NCBI GenBank assembly: GCA_023333565.1
Contig: JAJKFH010003627.1
Location: 6,305,501 to 6,369,500 of the forward strand
Length of the DNA: 64,000 nt
Reading direction: 5' to 3'
Source of the DNA: Puffinus mauretanicus
Taxonomy: Eukaryota; Chordata; Aves; Procellariiformes; Procellariidae
The notes beneath the pieces are model-generated. The model saw only the letters and a program-made list of their open reading frames with translations. It had not been told where the DNA came from and did no database searches. A program made the position numbers and the translations under genes. Below, in pieces: positions 47,501-59,544 of this stretch. How positions within the stretch are numbered: position 1 is the stretch's first letter; every line of letters starts with the position of its first letter.

Positions 47501-49550
47501 TAAAGGCCACTGCCATCTGCTCCAGCTGTAAGTGTGCAGACCCAGGTGCAATGCCAGAGACATCGCTCCATTTTGCACTCCAGATTGGTGCATTTCAGTG
47601 ATGCTAAATCAAGGAGATTTGGGTGGGTCTGTGGCCTTTTTAAAGGTAATTTTTCTTAGGAAGTTGCGAGCCTTTAAATAATGTAGGTCCTGCACCAGAA
47701 ATGCTAAGACTGAGATATTTATATTTGATAAACTGTGTCTGCAGCATGTTCGTTAGGGATGCGCAAGGGGTCATGGGTGATGAAGCACCCTTGGACTTTG
47801 CTAGATAGGTGGGACTATGTAGTTAGAAAGGTAATTACATCTGACCGTCGGCCCCCAAAATGTAGGTGAGAAAAAGAGGGAGCAATTGCTAGCTCTCATA
47901 CTGTGAAAATTCTGGAGTCCTAAATGGAAGAAGAGTCTTTTAAGAGAACTTGAAGAAGTTTTACCTCTTGTGCTGTTTATGTAAACCTCAGCAAAAGGGG
48001 AGGACACGCGGTTGCAGACTATCACTGCTTTGGGATAGCTGTGTCAAGGAACGAGGATGCTGCTGAACCATTTTCTATTAATCGCTCTCTTTTTAGTGGA
48101 TACACAGAAAGTTTTGACACATTCGTAAAAGACAAGTTCACCAGTGGCTCATTAAAGTTATGATTGAGGTATAACCTCTGGTTCAGCAATTCCCTAAAGC
48201 AGAGAGAGTGGAAGGATCTGCTGAGAAACGCTCGTCTGCGACATACATGTTCTTTCTACTATTTCTCTAAGCTCAGAGGTACTGTGTAGATCCTGGGCTG
48301 GAGTGGCTGCTGGGGAAAAAGGCTTGCTTGTTGATTTTAAAATATAAAATCCTCTGAGTGTCATTTATATCCCTAAGCGTAGTAAAAGAATTGTTGGCTA
48401 TCTCTGTACTGTAGCCTCTGCTGTTTACAAACAGATGTGATACTGCTTTAACTGGGGATTTGGTATAAATTGATCAAAAAAACCTCCTTCCAAAATTAGC
48501 CTTGTAAAATTCCCATAACGATTGCATGACAGAAAACTGGCCGAGTACCTCGGCGATGCTCCCCAGCCTGTGATTTGGAGAGGCAAGTAAATGAAAATGC
48601 GGCCTGGCTTGTTTGAGGAGTCTTTCCTCTGCATGCAGTTGTTGCTGTGTGAGAGGAGCTGTGGCTCTGTCTCTCAGGCCATAAAGCCAATTTTTAGGCT
48701 CTCTAGTAAAATACTTCATTACTTAAATATGCATTGTCTTTGGGGAGCACCTCTCTGCTCTCCCCTCTCCCCTCCCTAATATACTTCATCATAAACTTCT
48801 GCAAAAATGTATAAATAAATAAAATAATCCAGGTTCCTTTTTCTTAAACAAAAATTTAATTAAATGGAAGTTAGATCCCTTTGGAATACAGAAAAGCAAC
48901 TTTAAAGACACTCTAGACATTGGCTTTAAGGATTTCCTTCCCTCTTTTTGCCTAATAGACTCCAATCCTAGGATTGTATTTCTCTGCTTCAATGCTAAAA
49001 GACTTCTTAAAAGAAGCAATATTCAAAGGCCTAACCCAGACATTTTATGGGATGTCATACATTTTCAGCTGTTCATAACATAAAAAATAAAATAAAATAC
49101 TGCAGGTTACTTTATCAAAGAGAAAGTTGATTTGTAATTCCCAAGGTAGAATTATGAAAATACCTTGAGAGCATTACAGGAACAGACATTTATGAGAAGT
49201 AATAAAATTAGCTGACTGCAGTACAAATTTGCTGAATGCTTTTGGAGGAGAAAATACGTTCCTTCCCCCACTGGCCAGAGAAAATCAGATGAAAACTGTC
49301 AGTTTGTGAGGCCTTTTCTGCGACAAATCAAAGCCATTCTTCAGCAGAGCAGTGTTTCTGCAATGTTACCCTGGGAAAATGATGTAGACCTGATCTTCCT
49401 CCCACTGAAACAATAGAAAAAGAGCTAATGGTATCAACAGGAGCAGTACTGAGTATTAACAGAGCTTCGTATATGGGAATGGGGCTGTTTCCCAGCCGTT
49501 CTCCATCTCCAGGCTGTGCTTCACTGGCTGGGTTGACTGGAGGATGAAGG
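44510..49550. other. Intron stretch, no gene recognised
   Basis: T-rich tracts lie at about 45005-45040. GGATATGTCTACATCGC (about 45489-45505) resembles the start of a DNA transposon motif seen in reptiles, but too little matches to call. The AAATAAAATAAAAT simple sequence lies at about 49082-49098. Open frames are short and overlapping. Confidence 0.45.
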
Positions 49551-49551
49551 C

Positions 49552-49560
49552 GGGGGGGGG
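49552..49560 (+). repeat. G9 homopolymer
   Basis: Nine G following GGC and followed by ATGGG. It is a mononucleotide run prone to length variation. Confidence 0.8.
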
Positions 49561-49564
49561 ATGG

Positions 49565-52500
49565 GAAGACTTAGCAAGAGTTGAAAGACCAAATCTTACT
49601 AGATGCTGAATGCCTTCATGTCCATAGAAAATCCAGCTCATAGAACTAGCCTGTTGAGAGAGCAGTTGTGGAGCTTGTCCCGTGTTCTCTTTTTGAACAT
49701 AGATTGCACCACCTCTGTCCCGTCCCAGAAGGAGGAGACCTGTAAGAGTCAATGGGCGTCCCCTGTGGAGGTGCATCCATCCTGTGTGAGCCGGAGTGTG
49801 GCCCTAAGGCTCACAGATGCCACAAAAAAATACCAGAACCAGGTGGAGCACTGTCACTCGCTGTTGTCCTGCATATAACCAGTAACGTGGAGTCCATTAA
49901 AATGTATCTTCGTGGCATCTGGGGTTATTTTAAGGACACCGAGGGATTTCTTTCCACTTCACTTTGATAAGCTTTTCCAATATTTTTTACTTGCAACTGG
50001 CAAAATAAATAAATAGATAAAGTACCTTCTTTGTCTTTTTAATGTGTCTTGTAATTTCTGACTGACCGGGTTGTGCCTTTTTCTGCTAAACCGATGAATC
50101 TTTCCACATTCACAAGTTTTCCTAGCAAAGATGTGTGTAAGTGCAGTCAATGCATCTCCGTCTTATGCTAAATTGACCAAGCTACTTAAATCTCCTACTG
50201 TGAGGCCTGTTTCCTGGTCCTTGAATTATTCTGTTGATCTTCTTTGTATTTGTGGTTTCTTAAGAAAACAAGGCTTATGTGGGTATACTGAAAGTGGATT
50301 TATGTGTCCGCCTGCTCCCCTCCTTCCTCCTCCCCCTTAACCCTTGACTAATTTCACAAAGGTAGGAAGAGTCTTAAAGATACTTAGGCTGCACATGTTG
50401 CCTGAAGAAGTGAGAAATCCTGTTAGTGCTCTAATGAGGGAAAAGCTGGAGCGTTTGTGCTCAGCCACAAAATCCATACTGGAGCGACCTGCCAAAACTC
50501 GTTTTCTTGCGTTACGCTGCTCCTGACGATGCTTCTTTTGAAGGCTGGTCGCTGGAGCTGTGCGTAATGGTCACGGGTTAGTCTCGCCGCACTCAGATAC
50601 CGAACCAGGTATCTTGTACATCCAGTCCGGGAGAGCAGAGTGCCGAGAACTGGGGTCTGTGGTCACCAGTGAGCATCCAGGCTCATCGTCCGAGAGCTCT
50701 AGCCTGTATCCCCCGTCTGCAAAAGTCTCTCTCGGCATTGGTTGTGTTCCTGCCTGCCTTGTTTCAAGAGGCAAATCTGTTCAGATGGCTCTATGTCTTC
50801 ATAATTCACCACGCTGACAAGTCTGTCTCGTGCATGTGGATTTTATTGGCAGCATTTTGAGAAGAACTTCCAAATCACGGATGAAAATGTTGACTAGTGT
50901 TGGGCTCGTTACCAATCCCTATAAATTTTTTGCTAGAAAAAGCTCCCATCACAGATGATGCTCCATTTTTACAGCTGCTTTTTAAAATCTTCTAGTATAG
51001 TTAGTTTTCAAACTATTTGAGGTGTTTTCTAGGAATATTACATAGTTCTAGTTCTATAAGCAGAAACTTAATCTCCTTTGGCTTACTACTGTAAATTGAT
51101 GCAGTTTTACCAACTAATGCTGAATAATCTCAGAAAGGAAAGGAATTTCTTTTTTTTGACATGACTATTTCTCTAATGTCATATTGCCCACCACAGATGA
51201 TCTTACTTTTTTCCCAAGGATCTTCTCTGCTTAGTGAGTACTCTACCCCATATCCCTGTTCTTCTTCAAGGATTTATTCCAAACTAGGTCAGGCAACTAA
51301 ACTGATATAAAAACTGACTTAAATTTGCATTTGTTTCTTTGTTTCCCCTGTATCCTGAGCACAGTTTGTTGGCTTGCCTGAACTCTATAATGCTGTAGGT
51401 GGCATTGGAAAAGAAAGAGAGGATTTGCAATATCAAGTACTTTAACAGCACAAGAAAACTGAAACTTAAATGCATTTCCTTTTCTCAGACCCAGATTTAA
51501 TCTGCGTTTCTGAGCCTATGCCTAATTTATTGCAGAATCTCTCACTTGTTCAATTAAATTGTGAGTGTTTAGCAAAATTACTTAAGTGAGAGAACATATG
51601 CCTTCAGGATATGTACGTGTTCCCTGGGCTGAATATTATTTCCTTTTTGTCTTCCATTGATTGATCATTTTGGTTTTCCTTCTCTCTAAATCTAGTTAAT
51701 GAGCCAACTTTCTTTAATCCCATGTGAAATTTACTGTACGTCCCATCAATAGCGTTATTCATAAATCTTGTGTTCCCCCGTAGCTAATAAGAAACAACAG
51801 TCCAGATATCATCCATCATCTCCTTTATGGGCTGGAGCTTTAGCTAGAGCAATGGAAGGAGGACAAATTACTCCATCTCAGCATCTCCGAGCAGAGTTGT
51901 TTATAAATGAGACTGAGGTTAGAAATGCAGAAGAGCAAACTTCAGTCTTCATCTGAAACATGTATGAAGGTAAATTATTTTTAGGTTTGACTAGAGAACA
52001 GACTGTTGTTAGTAACGAACAATGTGACCAACATGGGTTGCACGTTCAGGCTCTGATTTTTTCTAATTTCTTTTGTTAAGTTGGAGAATTTTCATTGTTG
52101 GATGCATCCTAGCCTATCACTGTATTCCTTGTTTAGACTTCTTGCCATTTTTCCTCAATGTACTGCTTGCCAATGGGCACTGTTTATGGTTTTTTGGGGG
52201 GTTTTTTTGGTGGGAAAGCAACTTCCCCATGTCACCCTTTCTCAGAGTAACTTTTGCAGCGTCACAGAAAAGCTGCACTCCATCTCTTCAACCCTGCAGC
52301 ACACATAGCATGAGAGGGAGCACAGTCCCACATTTGTGAAGGGTTCAAACGCTTAATCCATGAGCATCTTCTGACCAATACCAAACTGAAGACCTAGAAG
52401 ACGACTAATTTTAAAGTTCTCCTCAAGCAGAGAGGACAGGCAGGGAATATGTTTGCTACAAAAGGGAGGATGCTGAAGAGAGGAGAACATTTTTAGCTCA

Positions 52501-54090
52501 AAGCTGGTGTTAACAGAAGAAACAAAGGATGTAGGTTGGCCAGGAATGAAGACAGACTGTATGCTCTTTCAGCATCAGTTGGCTCAGGGGTAAAAACAGA
52601 TGCCTTTGGGAGAAGCTCTGGGCAAAACCAGGTGCATGTCAGCTTAATTAAGAAAAAGATTGTATGAAGCCATGTCTTTGATGGTAAAAAACTGGATTTG
52701 TTAAACTGGAGGGCCTCTTCCACCTGAAGTACAGCCCATTTTTGAAAGGTTTCCCTGCTCAGATGGAAAAATCTGTATAGCATTCTCTAATCTTAAGCCA
52801 AAGTTTTTCCACCTCTTCCTCAGACTCCTCCATCTTCCTTTGATGCCTACATATCTCAGAAATAACAGAGAAGATGAGTTGGTTGTCTCTTTCATTAGTG
52901 GAATTTCAGCAAAGGAAAATATCTGAAAAATAGCAGTTAAAATTCAGAGGCACAGTCTTCACATTGCTTGACCTTTTCTATAGACTGTGTGTGTGTACAT
53001 ACATGCATATAAAATATATATGTGCATGTATATGTCTATACCCATATATAAATTGTTTGTGTAAATGATATATACATGCAAAAACAGTTGCAGAAAATGC
53101 ATTTTCGCACATTCATACATTTTGACCTTGTTAATTATGTCACCAAAAAAACCACCCAACCCCCCAGAAAAGAGTTCTTATTTCCTGCTTATTACTCCTC
53201 TGCAAATTTGCTCCTTTTTGAAAGCATTTGAAAACCTTTGCTGCTTTCCTCTCAAACGGAAAGCAGTAGCAAAGCCTTTCTACAGAAGAGCACAATGTAA
53301 TTCTAAAATTTTCAGGGAAGGCTTTTGAAGTTCCTAATGTAATAGCGTGCTTGTCCAATTTTTAACGTGTTGCTTTTTTTTTATTCCATAATGTCTTTAA
53401 ATTATTCCCATCAGTTGCAGATTTAAGGTGCTCATTTTTTTTTCTTGATGCACAATGTCAGTATTTTAGATAACTTATGTTTTCCCTTTATTCTAGAGAG
53501 AATTTCTAAAAGTAACCAGATTCAATCCCAGTGCTACTCAAACAACATAATTGTGCTAAAAGTAGAACTAGTTCTCTTGCCTAAAAATCTTGTTTTGATG
53601 CAATGAAAACTACATAGTAACTTGGGTCAAGGGTGGTAAAGAAATAGTGGAAATACATCCCTTATCTAGTGTTTTCTGTATCTGAAAAAATCCAAAGATT
53701 TGTTATGATGTATTCAAAGTGAGGTACCTTGATTTTTATTATTTTTCAAAAGAAAATTTCTGATATATTACAAGAAGAATATGGAAACCCAAGAACAAAA
53801 TATTTCACGTAACAATTGGCTGATCCAAAATAGTTTTGCAAATACATTTTGAAACATTTGTCCTGGACAAACAAAACCAGTATTTTTCTTCCTCTTTTTT
53901 TTTTATTTTGATTGATTTACTGAAATAGTTTGTGAACTGGAAAAAGAAGAATCAATATCTGGGCACATCTATCTAGATACTCAATGCACAGTATATTTCC
54001 TCATAAAAGAAGCAATCAGGATACGGCAAATGATTTTCCTTTTTTGTCATTCCTCTTTATTATTCTTATTGCTTGGCATGAGGGCTAAAC
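49565..54090. other. Intron stretch, no gene recognised
   Basis: No supported exon. A T/G-rich tract GGTTTTTTGGGGGGTTTTTTTGG lies at about 52188-52210, and the CATA/TG simple repeat at 52.98-53.08 kb is listed separately. AT content rises toward 53-54 kb. Confidence 0.5.
52985..53080. repeat. TG/CATA/TA-rich compound simple repeat
   Basis: GTGTGTGTGTACATACATGC, then AAAATATATATGTGCATG, TATATGTC, CATATATAAAT and GATATATACATGC. It is an alternating purine-pyrimidine region that could adopt non-B DNA. Confidence 0.7.
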
Positions 54091-54096
54091 TAGTTC

Positions 54097-54150
54097 ATGG
54101 CTCCATTGAACTTGGTGCCATACCACGCAGAGTAAAATCTGGATCCTGTG
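54097..54150. repeat. Possible ancient amniote repeat fragment
   Basis: TGGCTCCATTGAACTTGGTG, then GAGTAAAATCTGGATCCTG. This is reminiscent of the CCATTGAAGTCAATGG..AGGATTTGGCC type of old repeat but weak. Confidence 0.3.
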
Positions 54151-56290
54151 CTAATATGGTTTTGAAAGACTTAAGCCAGAGTGTGTCAGATTTTACAGTG
54201 CATTTCAGTAAACTAATTGTGGCTCATTCTGTGGTCACAAGGAAAAGCATTTAAGATATACATATAATCATACATATTTCTTGACCTAGAGGCTATGGGA
54301 ATGAGGCCTTAATGCTGTTTACCACCTTGGGGGATATTAAAATGATGGGACTGGAAGGGCTGTTTAGGTTATAGTAATCTAATTATACCCAGAGGAGAGA
54401 GTACCACAGCATTCAAAACCAGCTGGTAGGGCAAATCTCCTGCGGATCCAAATTACATTTTTTTCATTTAAAGAGTAAGCATCTTTCATTAGCTGAGTGA
54501 CTGGACTGTGACAGTTTTAAATGCAGTTCATACCCACCGAAAGCAGGGAGTTTCACATCGGGTGAGTGTGTTCAGATGCTTCAGTATCTCAAGAAGAAAA
54601 CTCCTTGATTTTCTTCTTTTATTTATTTTTTCTCCTTTTCTGTAGCTGCCAGCAGCACCGCAGGTACAGAATTACTCCGTCTCGACGCAAGCAGAAGGGC
54701 TTTGTGTTGGATCTGCACAGTGGTGCAAATTTTAAATTGCAGATCGCATTACATGGTGCGTCTTAAAATACCTGTTCACCATGCCTCTCCACAAGCACTT
54801 CTTGTTTTGTTTCTTCTCAAATTCGACTGTGGCAGCTAGGTGGAAAGTCTGAATGAAAGGTGAGAGTTTGCCATAACTGTCTGATTGGTGTCAGACCAGG
54901 TAGGAGACCCCTAAGACACTGGACATTGTGCTCTAATGAAAACAATAAAATATTGTAGCTTTCTGGGGGTAACTAAAAAAAAGGAGAAATAATGATTTAT
55001 CTCCTCTAACATGTTAAAATATTTCTGATTCGCTTTTAAACCTTACAAAACTTCATTTATTAATCTAAGTAACCCAACTTAGACTTAGCTTTGTTTTCGA
55101 ACACTTCCCAGGCTTTCCTTGGGACAACCACTGCATTTTACTGTGTGTGTTTGTACATGTGCATAGATATAGATACAGATTAAACATCACCGATACCTAG
55201 TTCCCCAGGTCATGGCCCGCTTAACAAAATGACTGTTCAATTCAGGAGTGCTTTCTTTAGGATAGGGTTTCTGCCTGTTTTCAAGGTAAGACAGAACAGT
55301 CAAATATTTATGAATGTTACAACATTCCAGATTTCCTTTCCAAGGCTACTTGAGGCCACTTGAAGAAGTAAATCTGTCGTGGTGATGGAGACAAGCTTCA
55401 TTTGCACGCTTCCTTTCATCTCTCTCCAAACAAACGGTTCATTCACACTTCCTAGGTCAATGGTAGCAACCGTGCTTGGTTTCTCTGCAGGACCTATCGT
55501 GGTCATTTACATGATGCTGGTCTATTATTGAGGACAGGATTTGCATAATCCCGGCACATGTTCTCTTTGCTCTTCTTTTTATGCGTTTGATATACTGACG
55601 TGGACCGGTAATCATCGAGACCCTATGTTTACCCTAGAATCAGGCAGACTGGGCAGCTATCTTCCTCGCACAACTGTTCTTCTGCAGATGTTTCTCCATT
55701 AGAAATTATTCAGAGACTTTTCCGTAATGCACACACAAGCTACTGCAATGACCAATGAATTCTGGTTGCTCTGTACAAGGCCAGATTTGGACCCACGACT
55801 TTGAGCTGAAGGATGACCTTTTTAGTATCTCTCTGGTCCTCCCACTTCGGTACCTTTCATGCTTACAGTAGTGCTTTCTGTATTCCTTAATGAAGTGACA
55901 ACTCCATCTATTTCATAGTCATTTTTCTCTTGACCTCCCACAGTTGCTGTCGAATTCAGTTTGACTTCGCTGCAGATGGGGCTCTGTGCCTAGAAATCTC
56001 TTTCTAGCCCTAAAAATTAAGTCCCTCAGCTGCTGCTAAGGAAACTTGGCTGGATGCTGGGAAACTCTCTCATAACAGGGCTGGAAGGAAACCTTCCTCC
56101 CAGCTGCAGAGAGAGAGCAGGCTGGTCTGCACCTCCTGTTTCGGACTCGGAGCCCCATCCCCACATCTCTTGCTGCCCAGGAGGATGCTCGTCCCTCTCC
56201 CAGCTGAGGTCAGCTGGCAAGACCAGACTCGTGCTGCTGTCCTGATGGTGTGATGCAAGGATCCATGTTCTGACCTAAAACAGGTTGTCT
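54150..56290. other. Intron stretch with a candidate micro-exon, otherwise nothing recognised
   Basis: At 54646-54663 an 18-base segment sits between a very strong pyrimidine tract ending TGTAG and a CAG|GTACAG donor (see findings). The remainder shows no gene or nameable repeat. A short TG/ATAGATA patch lies at about 55141-55178. Confidence 0.4.
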
Positions 56291-56300
56291 TCCATCTCCG

Positions 56301-56395
56301 CCAATCCCATATCAGGTTTTTGCATTGTGGCCAATCGTTTGTTGCTCTTTCTGACCAATCCTGTCCAGCCATCCACCCCTGGAGAGTATATAATA
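56301..56395 (+). promoter_or_regulatory. Promoter-like array: three CCAAT boxes and a TATA box
   Basis: CCAAT occurs in the same orientation at 56301-56305, 56331-56335 and 56355-56359, each followed by C (CCAATC, the preferred NF-Y context). TATATAATA lies at 56387-56395, 28 bases after the last CCAAT. Start of transcription would be expected near 56417-56425. The order and spacing are those of a TATA-containing core promoter on the plus strand. It is CpG-poor, so not a housekeeping island. It might drive a non-coding or alternative transcript, or be the U3 part of a decayed solo LTR. LTR ends and a target duplication were not identified. Motifs are directly visible; function is inference. 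Confidence 0.45.
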
Positions 56396-56419
56396 GGTCT
56401 AAGTAGAGGCAGATGTGGA

Positions 56420-59400
56420 TTTGCTCTGCTAAATGCAATGCCAGAATTTCTGTGGGTTTGGGGCCGTGTTTTAATCCTTCCTGATAAGTAGCTGTCAGTG
56501 TCCCATGCCGTTGTGCTTAGTGGTTCCTTGTTAGCTTTTCTCAGCAGGGGCTGCTCCCTCCTCGGGGAGCGCAGGAGACAGCTTGAGCGGCTGTAGTTTT
56601 TCATCTCCAGTGCTCATCTGGAAGGCACCTGCTGCGTTGGGCTGGGGGAGCAGAGCGAGGTCATGGACGTATGGAAAGTTATGATGTGACTTGAGAGCAA
56701 CCCGTGCTCGCTGCTGAAATCCCAGGTGTAAAGAGGTTGCCGTTGAAGCCATGAGGGAGAACTCCCATGGAGGTTAATTGTGCAAGCTGCACATCCAACC
56801 TGTTCCTTGGGAAGAAGGTGGCCAACTGTGTGTCCCGTCACCTTTAACAAGAAGTGAGCAGAAAAATGGTGGAAGGGGGGGACTGTGCAAGGTCACCTCC
56901 TGGCCTCCCTTCTATGGGATCATGTCGATGAAAGCGGTTGAGTCACCTCTCCCTGTGGTGTCTGATGGATGTTACAGCAGGTCTTGGCACTAAAGAGTGA
57001 GTTGGGTCTCGCTGCCCGGTCTGCATCCCCAGCTGAGGCACAAAGTAATGTCTTAGCCAAATGTTCGCTCGAGCACACCATAGCTGCTTAGCTTCTCCTG
57101 TGTGAAAGAACTTCCTTCCCTTCAGGGTATTCCCTTGATTTTTAAAAAGTCAAGCAAATATTTAAGAGTGGATTAGAGTCTAGCTCAACATATCCATCAT
57201 TCACCATCAATTATCCAGGTCATTAATATGATTACGCTCAGCTCGGGACTTCTTTGTGTCTGAATGTACCAAGAGCTAGGAGGGACTAAAGGTGGAAATT
57301 TATAGCAAGAACGTTTCCCTCCCCTCCCCTTATTTAATGGCACACAGGCTTTGACCTGAAGTGTAATTTTCTGCAACATTTAAGGCAGATAAAGTGTCTT
57401 TAGCAGCCAAAGGAAAGCTCAAAGGTAACATTATCTAACTAGCAAACAGATGGAGGATTTAACATTCTTGGTAGCTGAAATTTTGGACTCTGGCCAAAAC
57501 ATGTTAATGGATTTTTTAGCAGTAGTTCTTTTCCTATGAAAGTGCAGGATGCAGATTTTAAAAAAAAAAAAAAAAAAACAAAAAAACACCAACCCAAAAC
57601 AACAACAAGGAAAACATCTAGCAATACAGGCAGGAGCAAGGAAAAAGGTACCAACTTGATCATGAGCACTGTGGGGAAAAAAGAAAAGCTTGTGTTTCAA
57701 AAACTGGGGCATGACGTCTAGGATTCAACTGAAGAAATAAGAGTTCACCTCAGAAGCCCCAAATCTTTGACTTAATGGAGGAGACAAGCCTGTTGAATAG
57801 TAAGAGGGATTGTGGTTCAGTGTTAACTTTGCCTTTCCATGAAAACTGCAGAGAAAGGAGATGTGTTTTGAAGAGCTCTTGTTCCTATTGAGTTGCAGGA
57901 AACAAAGCAAAGTAGCCAAACTCCCTGATGCACAGACACGTCCAGCTCCTTGTACGCTTGCAGCAAGCCCTGGTGCTCCCTTATGGTATTTTGCTGTGTG
58001 CCAGAGGGCTTTCCTGATTACCACAGCCATAAGCTTTATCGCTCCACAGCATATTCTCTCTGGGTTTTAAATACGACATAGTGGGCCCTGAAAAAGCTAT
58101 GTAATGGAGATCACAGCGCTCAGGAGACAAGAACGTTTTTTCCAGGAATTATTGGTGAAAACTGTGGTGTACAGAAGGCAACTGAGGGGGTGTGAGCCCT
58201 GGGAAACCCTCATAATTTGGATCCACCAAGTCCTATAATTTACTCTCAATGAATCTTCAAAACAGTATGAAAACTGTGAATTTTTCATAAAATGTTGGTA
58301 TTTCATGATAGTAGCTTTTATCTCAACAGTTGTTGGGTGAGTTTTGTTATTATGCTCTATAAAAGCTTTCAGTCTTCCTAGCAGGGAGCTGGGAAGTATC
58401 GGCTGAACCAATTAATAATCAATAGGGGTAAAAATGCTAATTCAGAGGATTTGGTTGAACTGCCAAACCCCTGCAGAGATCTGGAACCATTCATTTTGCA
58501 AAGAAAAGAGGCTGACACTGTAAGTAAGGTTGGGAGGCATTCGCTTTGACTAGCCTTGCTCTTTTCCAAGCAGAGGTTTGGGAGCAAATGGATGACATTA
58601 ACACTCTACGCTGATTACAAAACGCTGAATAAATCATACGGAGGTCTAATTCCACCAGATCTCATTACCACCGGATTGAACTTTTCACTAACTTGCTTGT
58701 CTCGAGTGATCTGAGTCAGCACATCAGCTCTGAGCATCCCAGGATTTGGGAATGCTGGAAACAGATCTGGTTCCAAACACTGGCGCTCAAGAGCATTCTT
58801 ACAAGTCATTTTCCAGCAGGCAAAACCTAAAATATTACAAAGAGAGAGTCAGAGGCCAGCAGAAACTCCAGCTGAGAGCTTGAAGCTGCTCCGATGCCAG
58901 AGCATCCATCTTTCGAAAGTTTAATGAGATGAGTTTCCATCAGGCGCTTTCACAACCGGGCCACCAGCAGTGGCCTTGGACGTGGTGTCTCGCTCCCCAT
59001 AGGGTCTGGACAGCAGGAGCTGTGGTTCAGACCTCAGTGAGAAAGCAGGATGGTGAGAGCGCTAATTAAACGAGACAAGATTTTGCCTGGCAGGGATTCA
59101 TGCCAGATATACTACATCCCAGGAAACCATTTCAGGCTTTGCCATAAAGTACTTGTGGAGAGAGAGCAGGACGTCTTGCCAGACTTCACTTCAAATATAG
59201 TACTACAGCTTTTCCTTTTCTTTTTTGGAATTGATATGGTCATAAATTATCTGCTTAGCACAAGGTTAAACACAGAACAGCGAGAGCTGTGAAGTCTCAT
59301 AGATGAAAGGCCCCAGCAAAAGCAGGGGAATGGTCATACATAACGTTATCAGGCCGTGCTTCAGCTGAGCGTGCAAAGCATGCTCTGGGAGCTCAAGACA

Positions 59401-59425
59401 TGACCGTCAGTCTCAGGAGATGTAT
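56420..59425. other. Intron stretch, no gene recognised
   Basis: No exon downstream of the promoter-like array was supported. A G7 run lies at about 56876-56882 and the A-rich tract at 57.56 kb is listed separately. Short open frames only. Confidence 0.45.
57560..57612. repeat. A19 run followed by A/C-rich tail
   Basis: Nineteen A, then CAAAAAAACACCAACCC and AAAACAACAACAAGG. It has the look of a decayed poly(A) tract. The sequence on its 5' side shows no recognisable retroposon. Confidence 0.8.
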
Positions 59426-59430
59426 ATTCG

Positions 59431-59540
59431 TATTCCTGCTCTGCTACTGGCTTACCTGTTGGTCTTAGGACAAGTTTTTAGCTTCTCTATGCTTTGGAGT
59501 CCCATTGGTAAGTAAGGGTGGTACAATTCCCTCCTCTGCT
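59431..59540 (-). mobile_element. MIR-like SINE fragment (minus orientation)
   Basis: TTCCTGCTCTGCTACTGGCT, TACCTGTTGGTCTTAGGAC, AAGTTTTTAGCTTCTCTATG, CTTTGGAGTCCCATTGGTAA and GGGTGGTACAATTCCCTCC are colinear with the reverse complement of MIR (CTGCCACTTACTTGCTGTG..CTTGGGCAAGTCACTTAACC..CTCTGTGCCTCAGTTTCC..CATCTGTAAAATGGGG..). It is the best-preserved MIR-like copy here, extending about 110 bp. Confidence 0.78.
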
Positions 59541-59544
59541 GCAA

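Noticed and set aside
54340..54400. GGGACTGGAAGGGC...GTAATCTAATTATACC as a CR1 fragment
   Set aside because: Similarity to the CR1 3' end is too weak and lacks the CATCTAGTCCAACC core.
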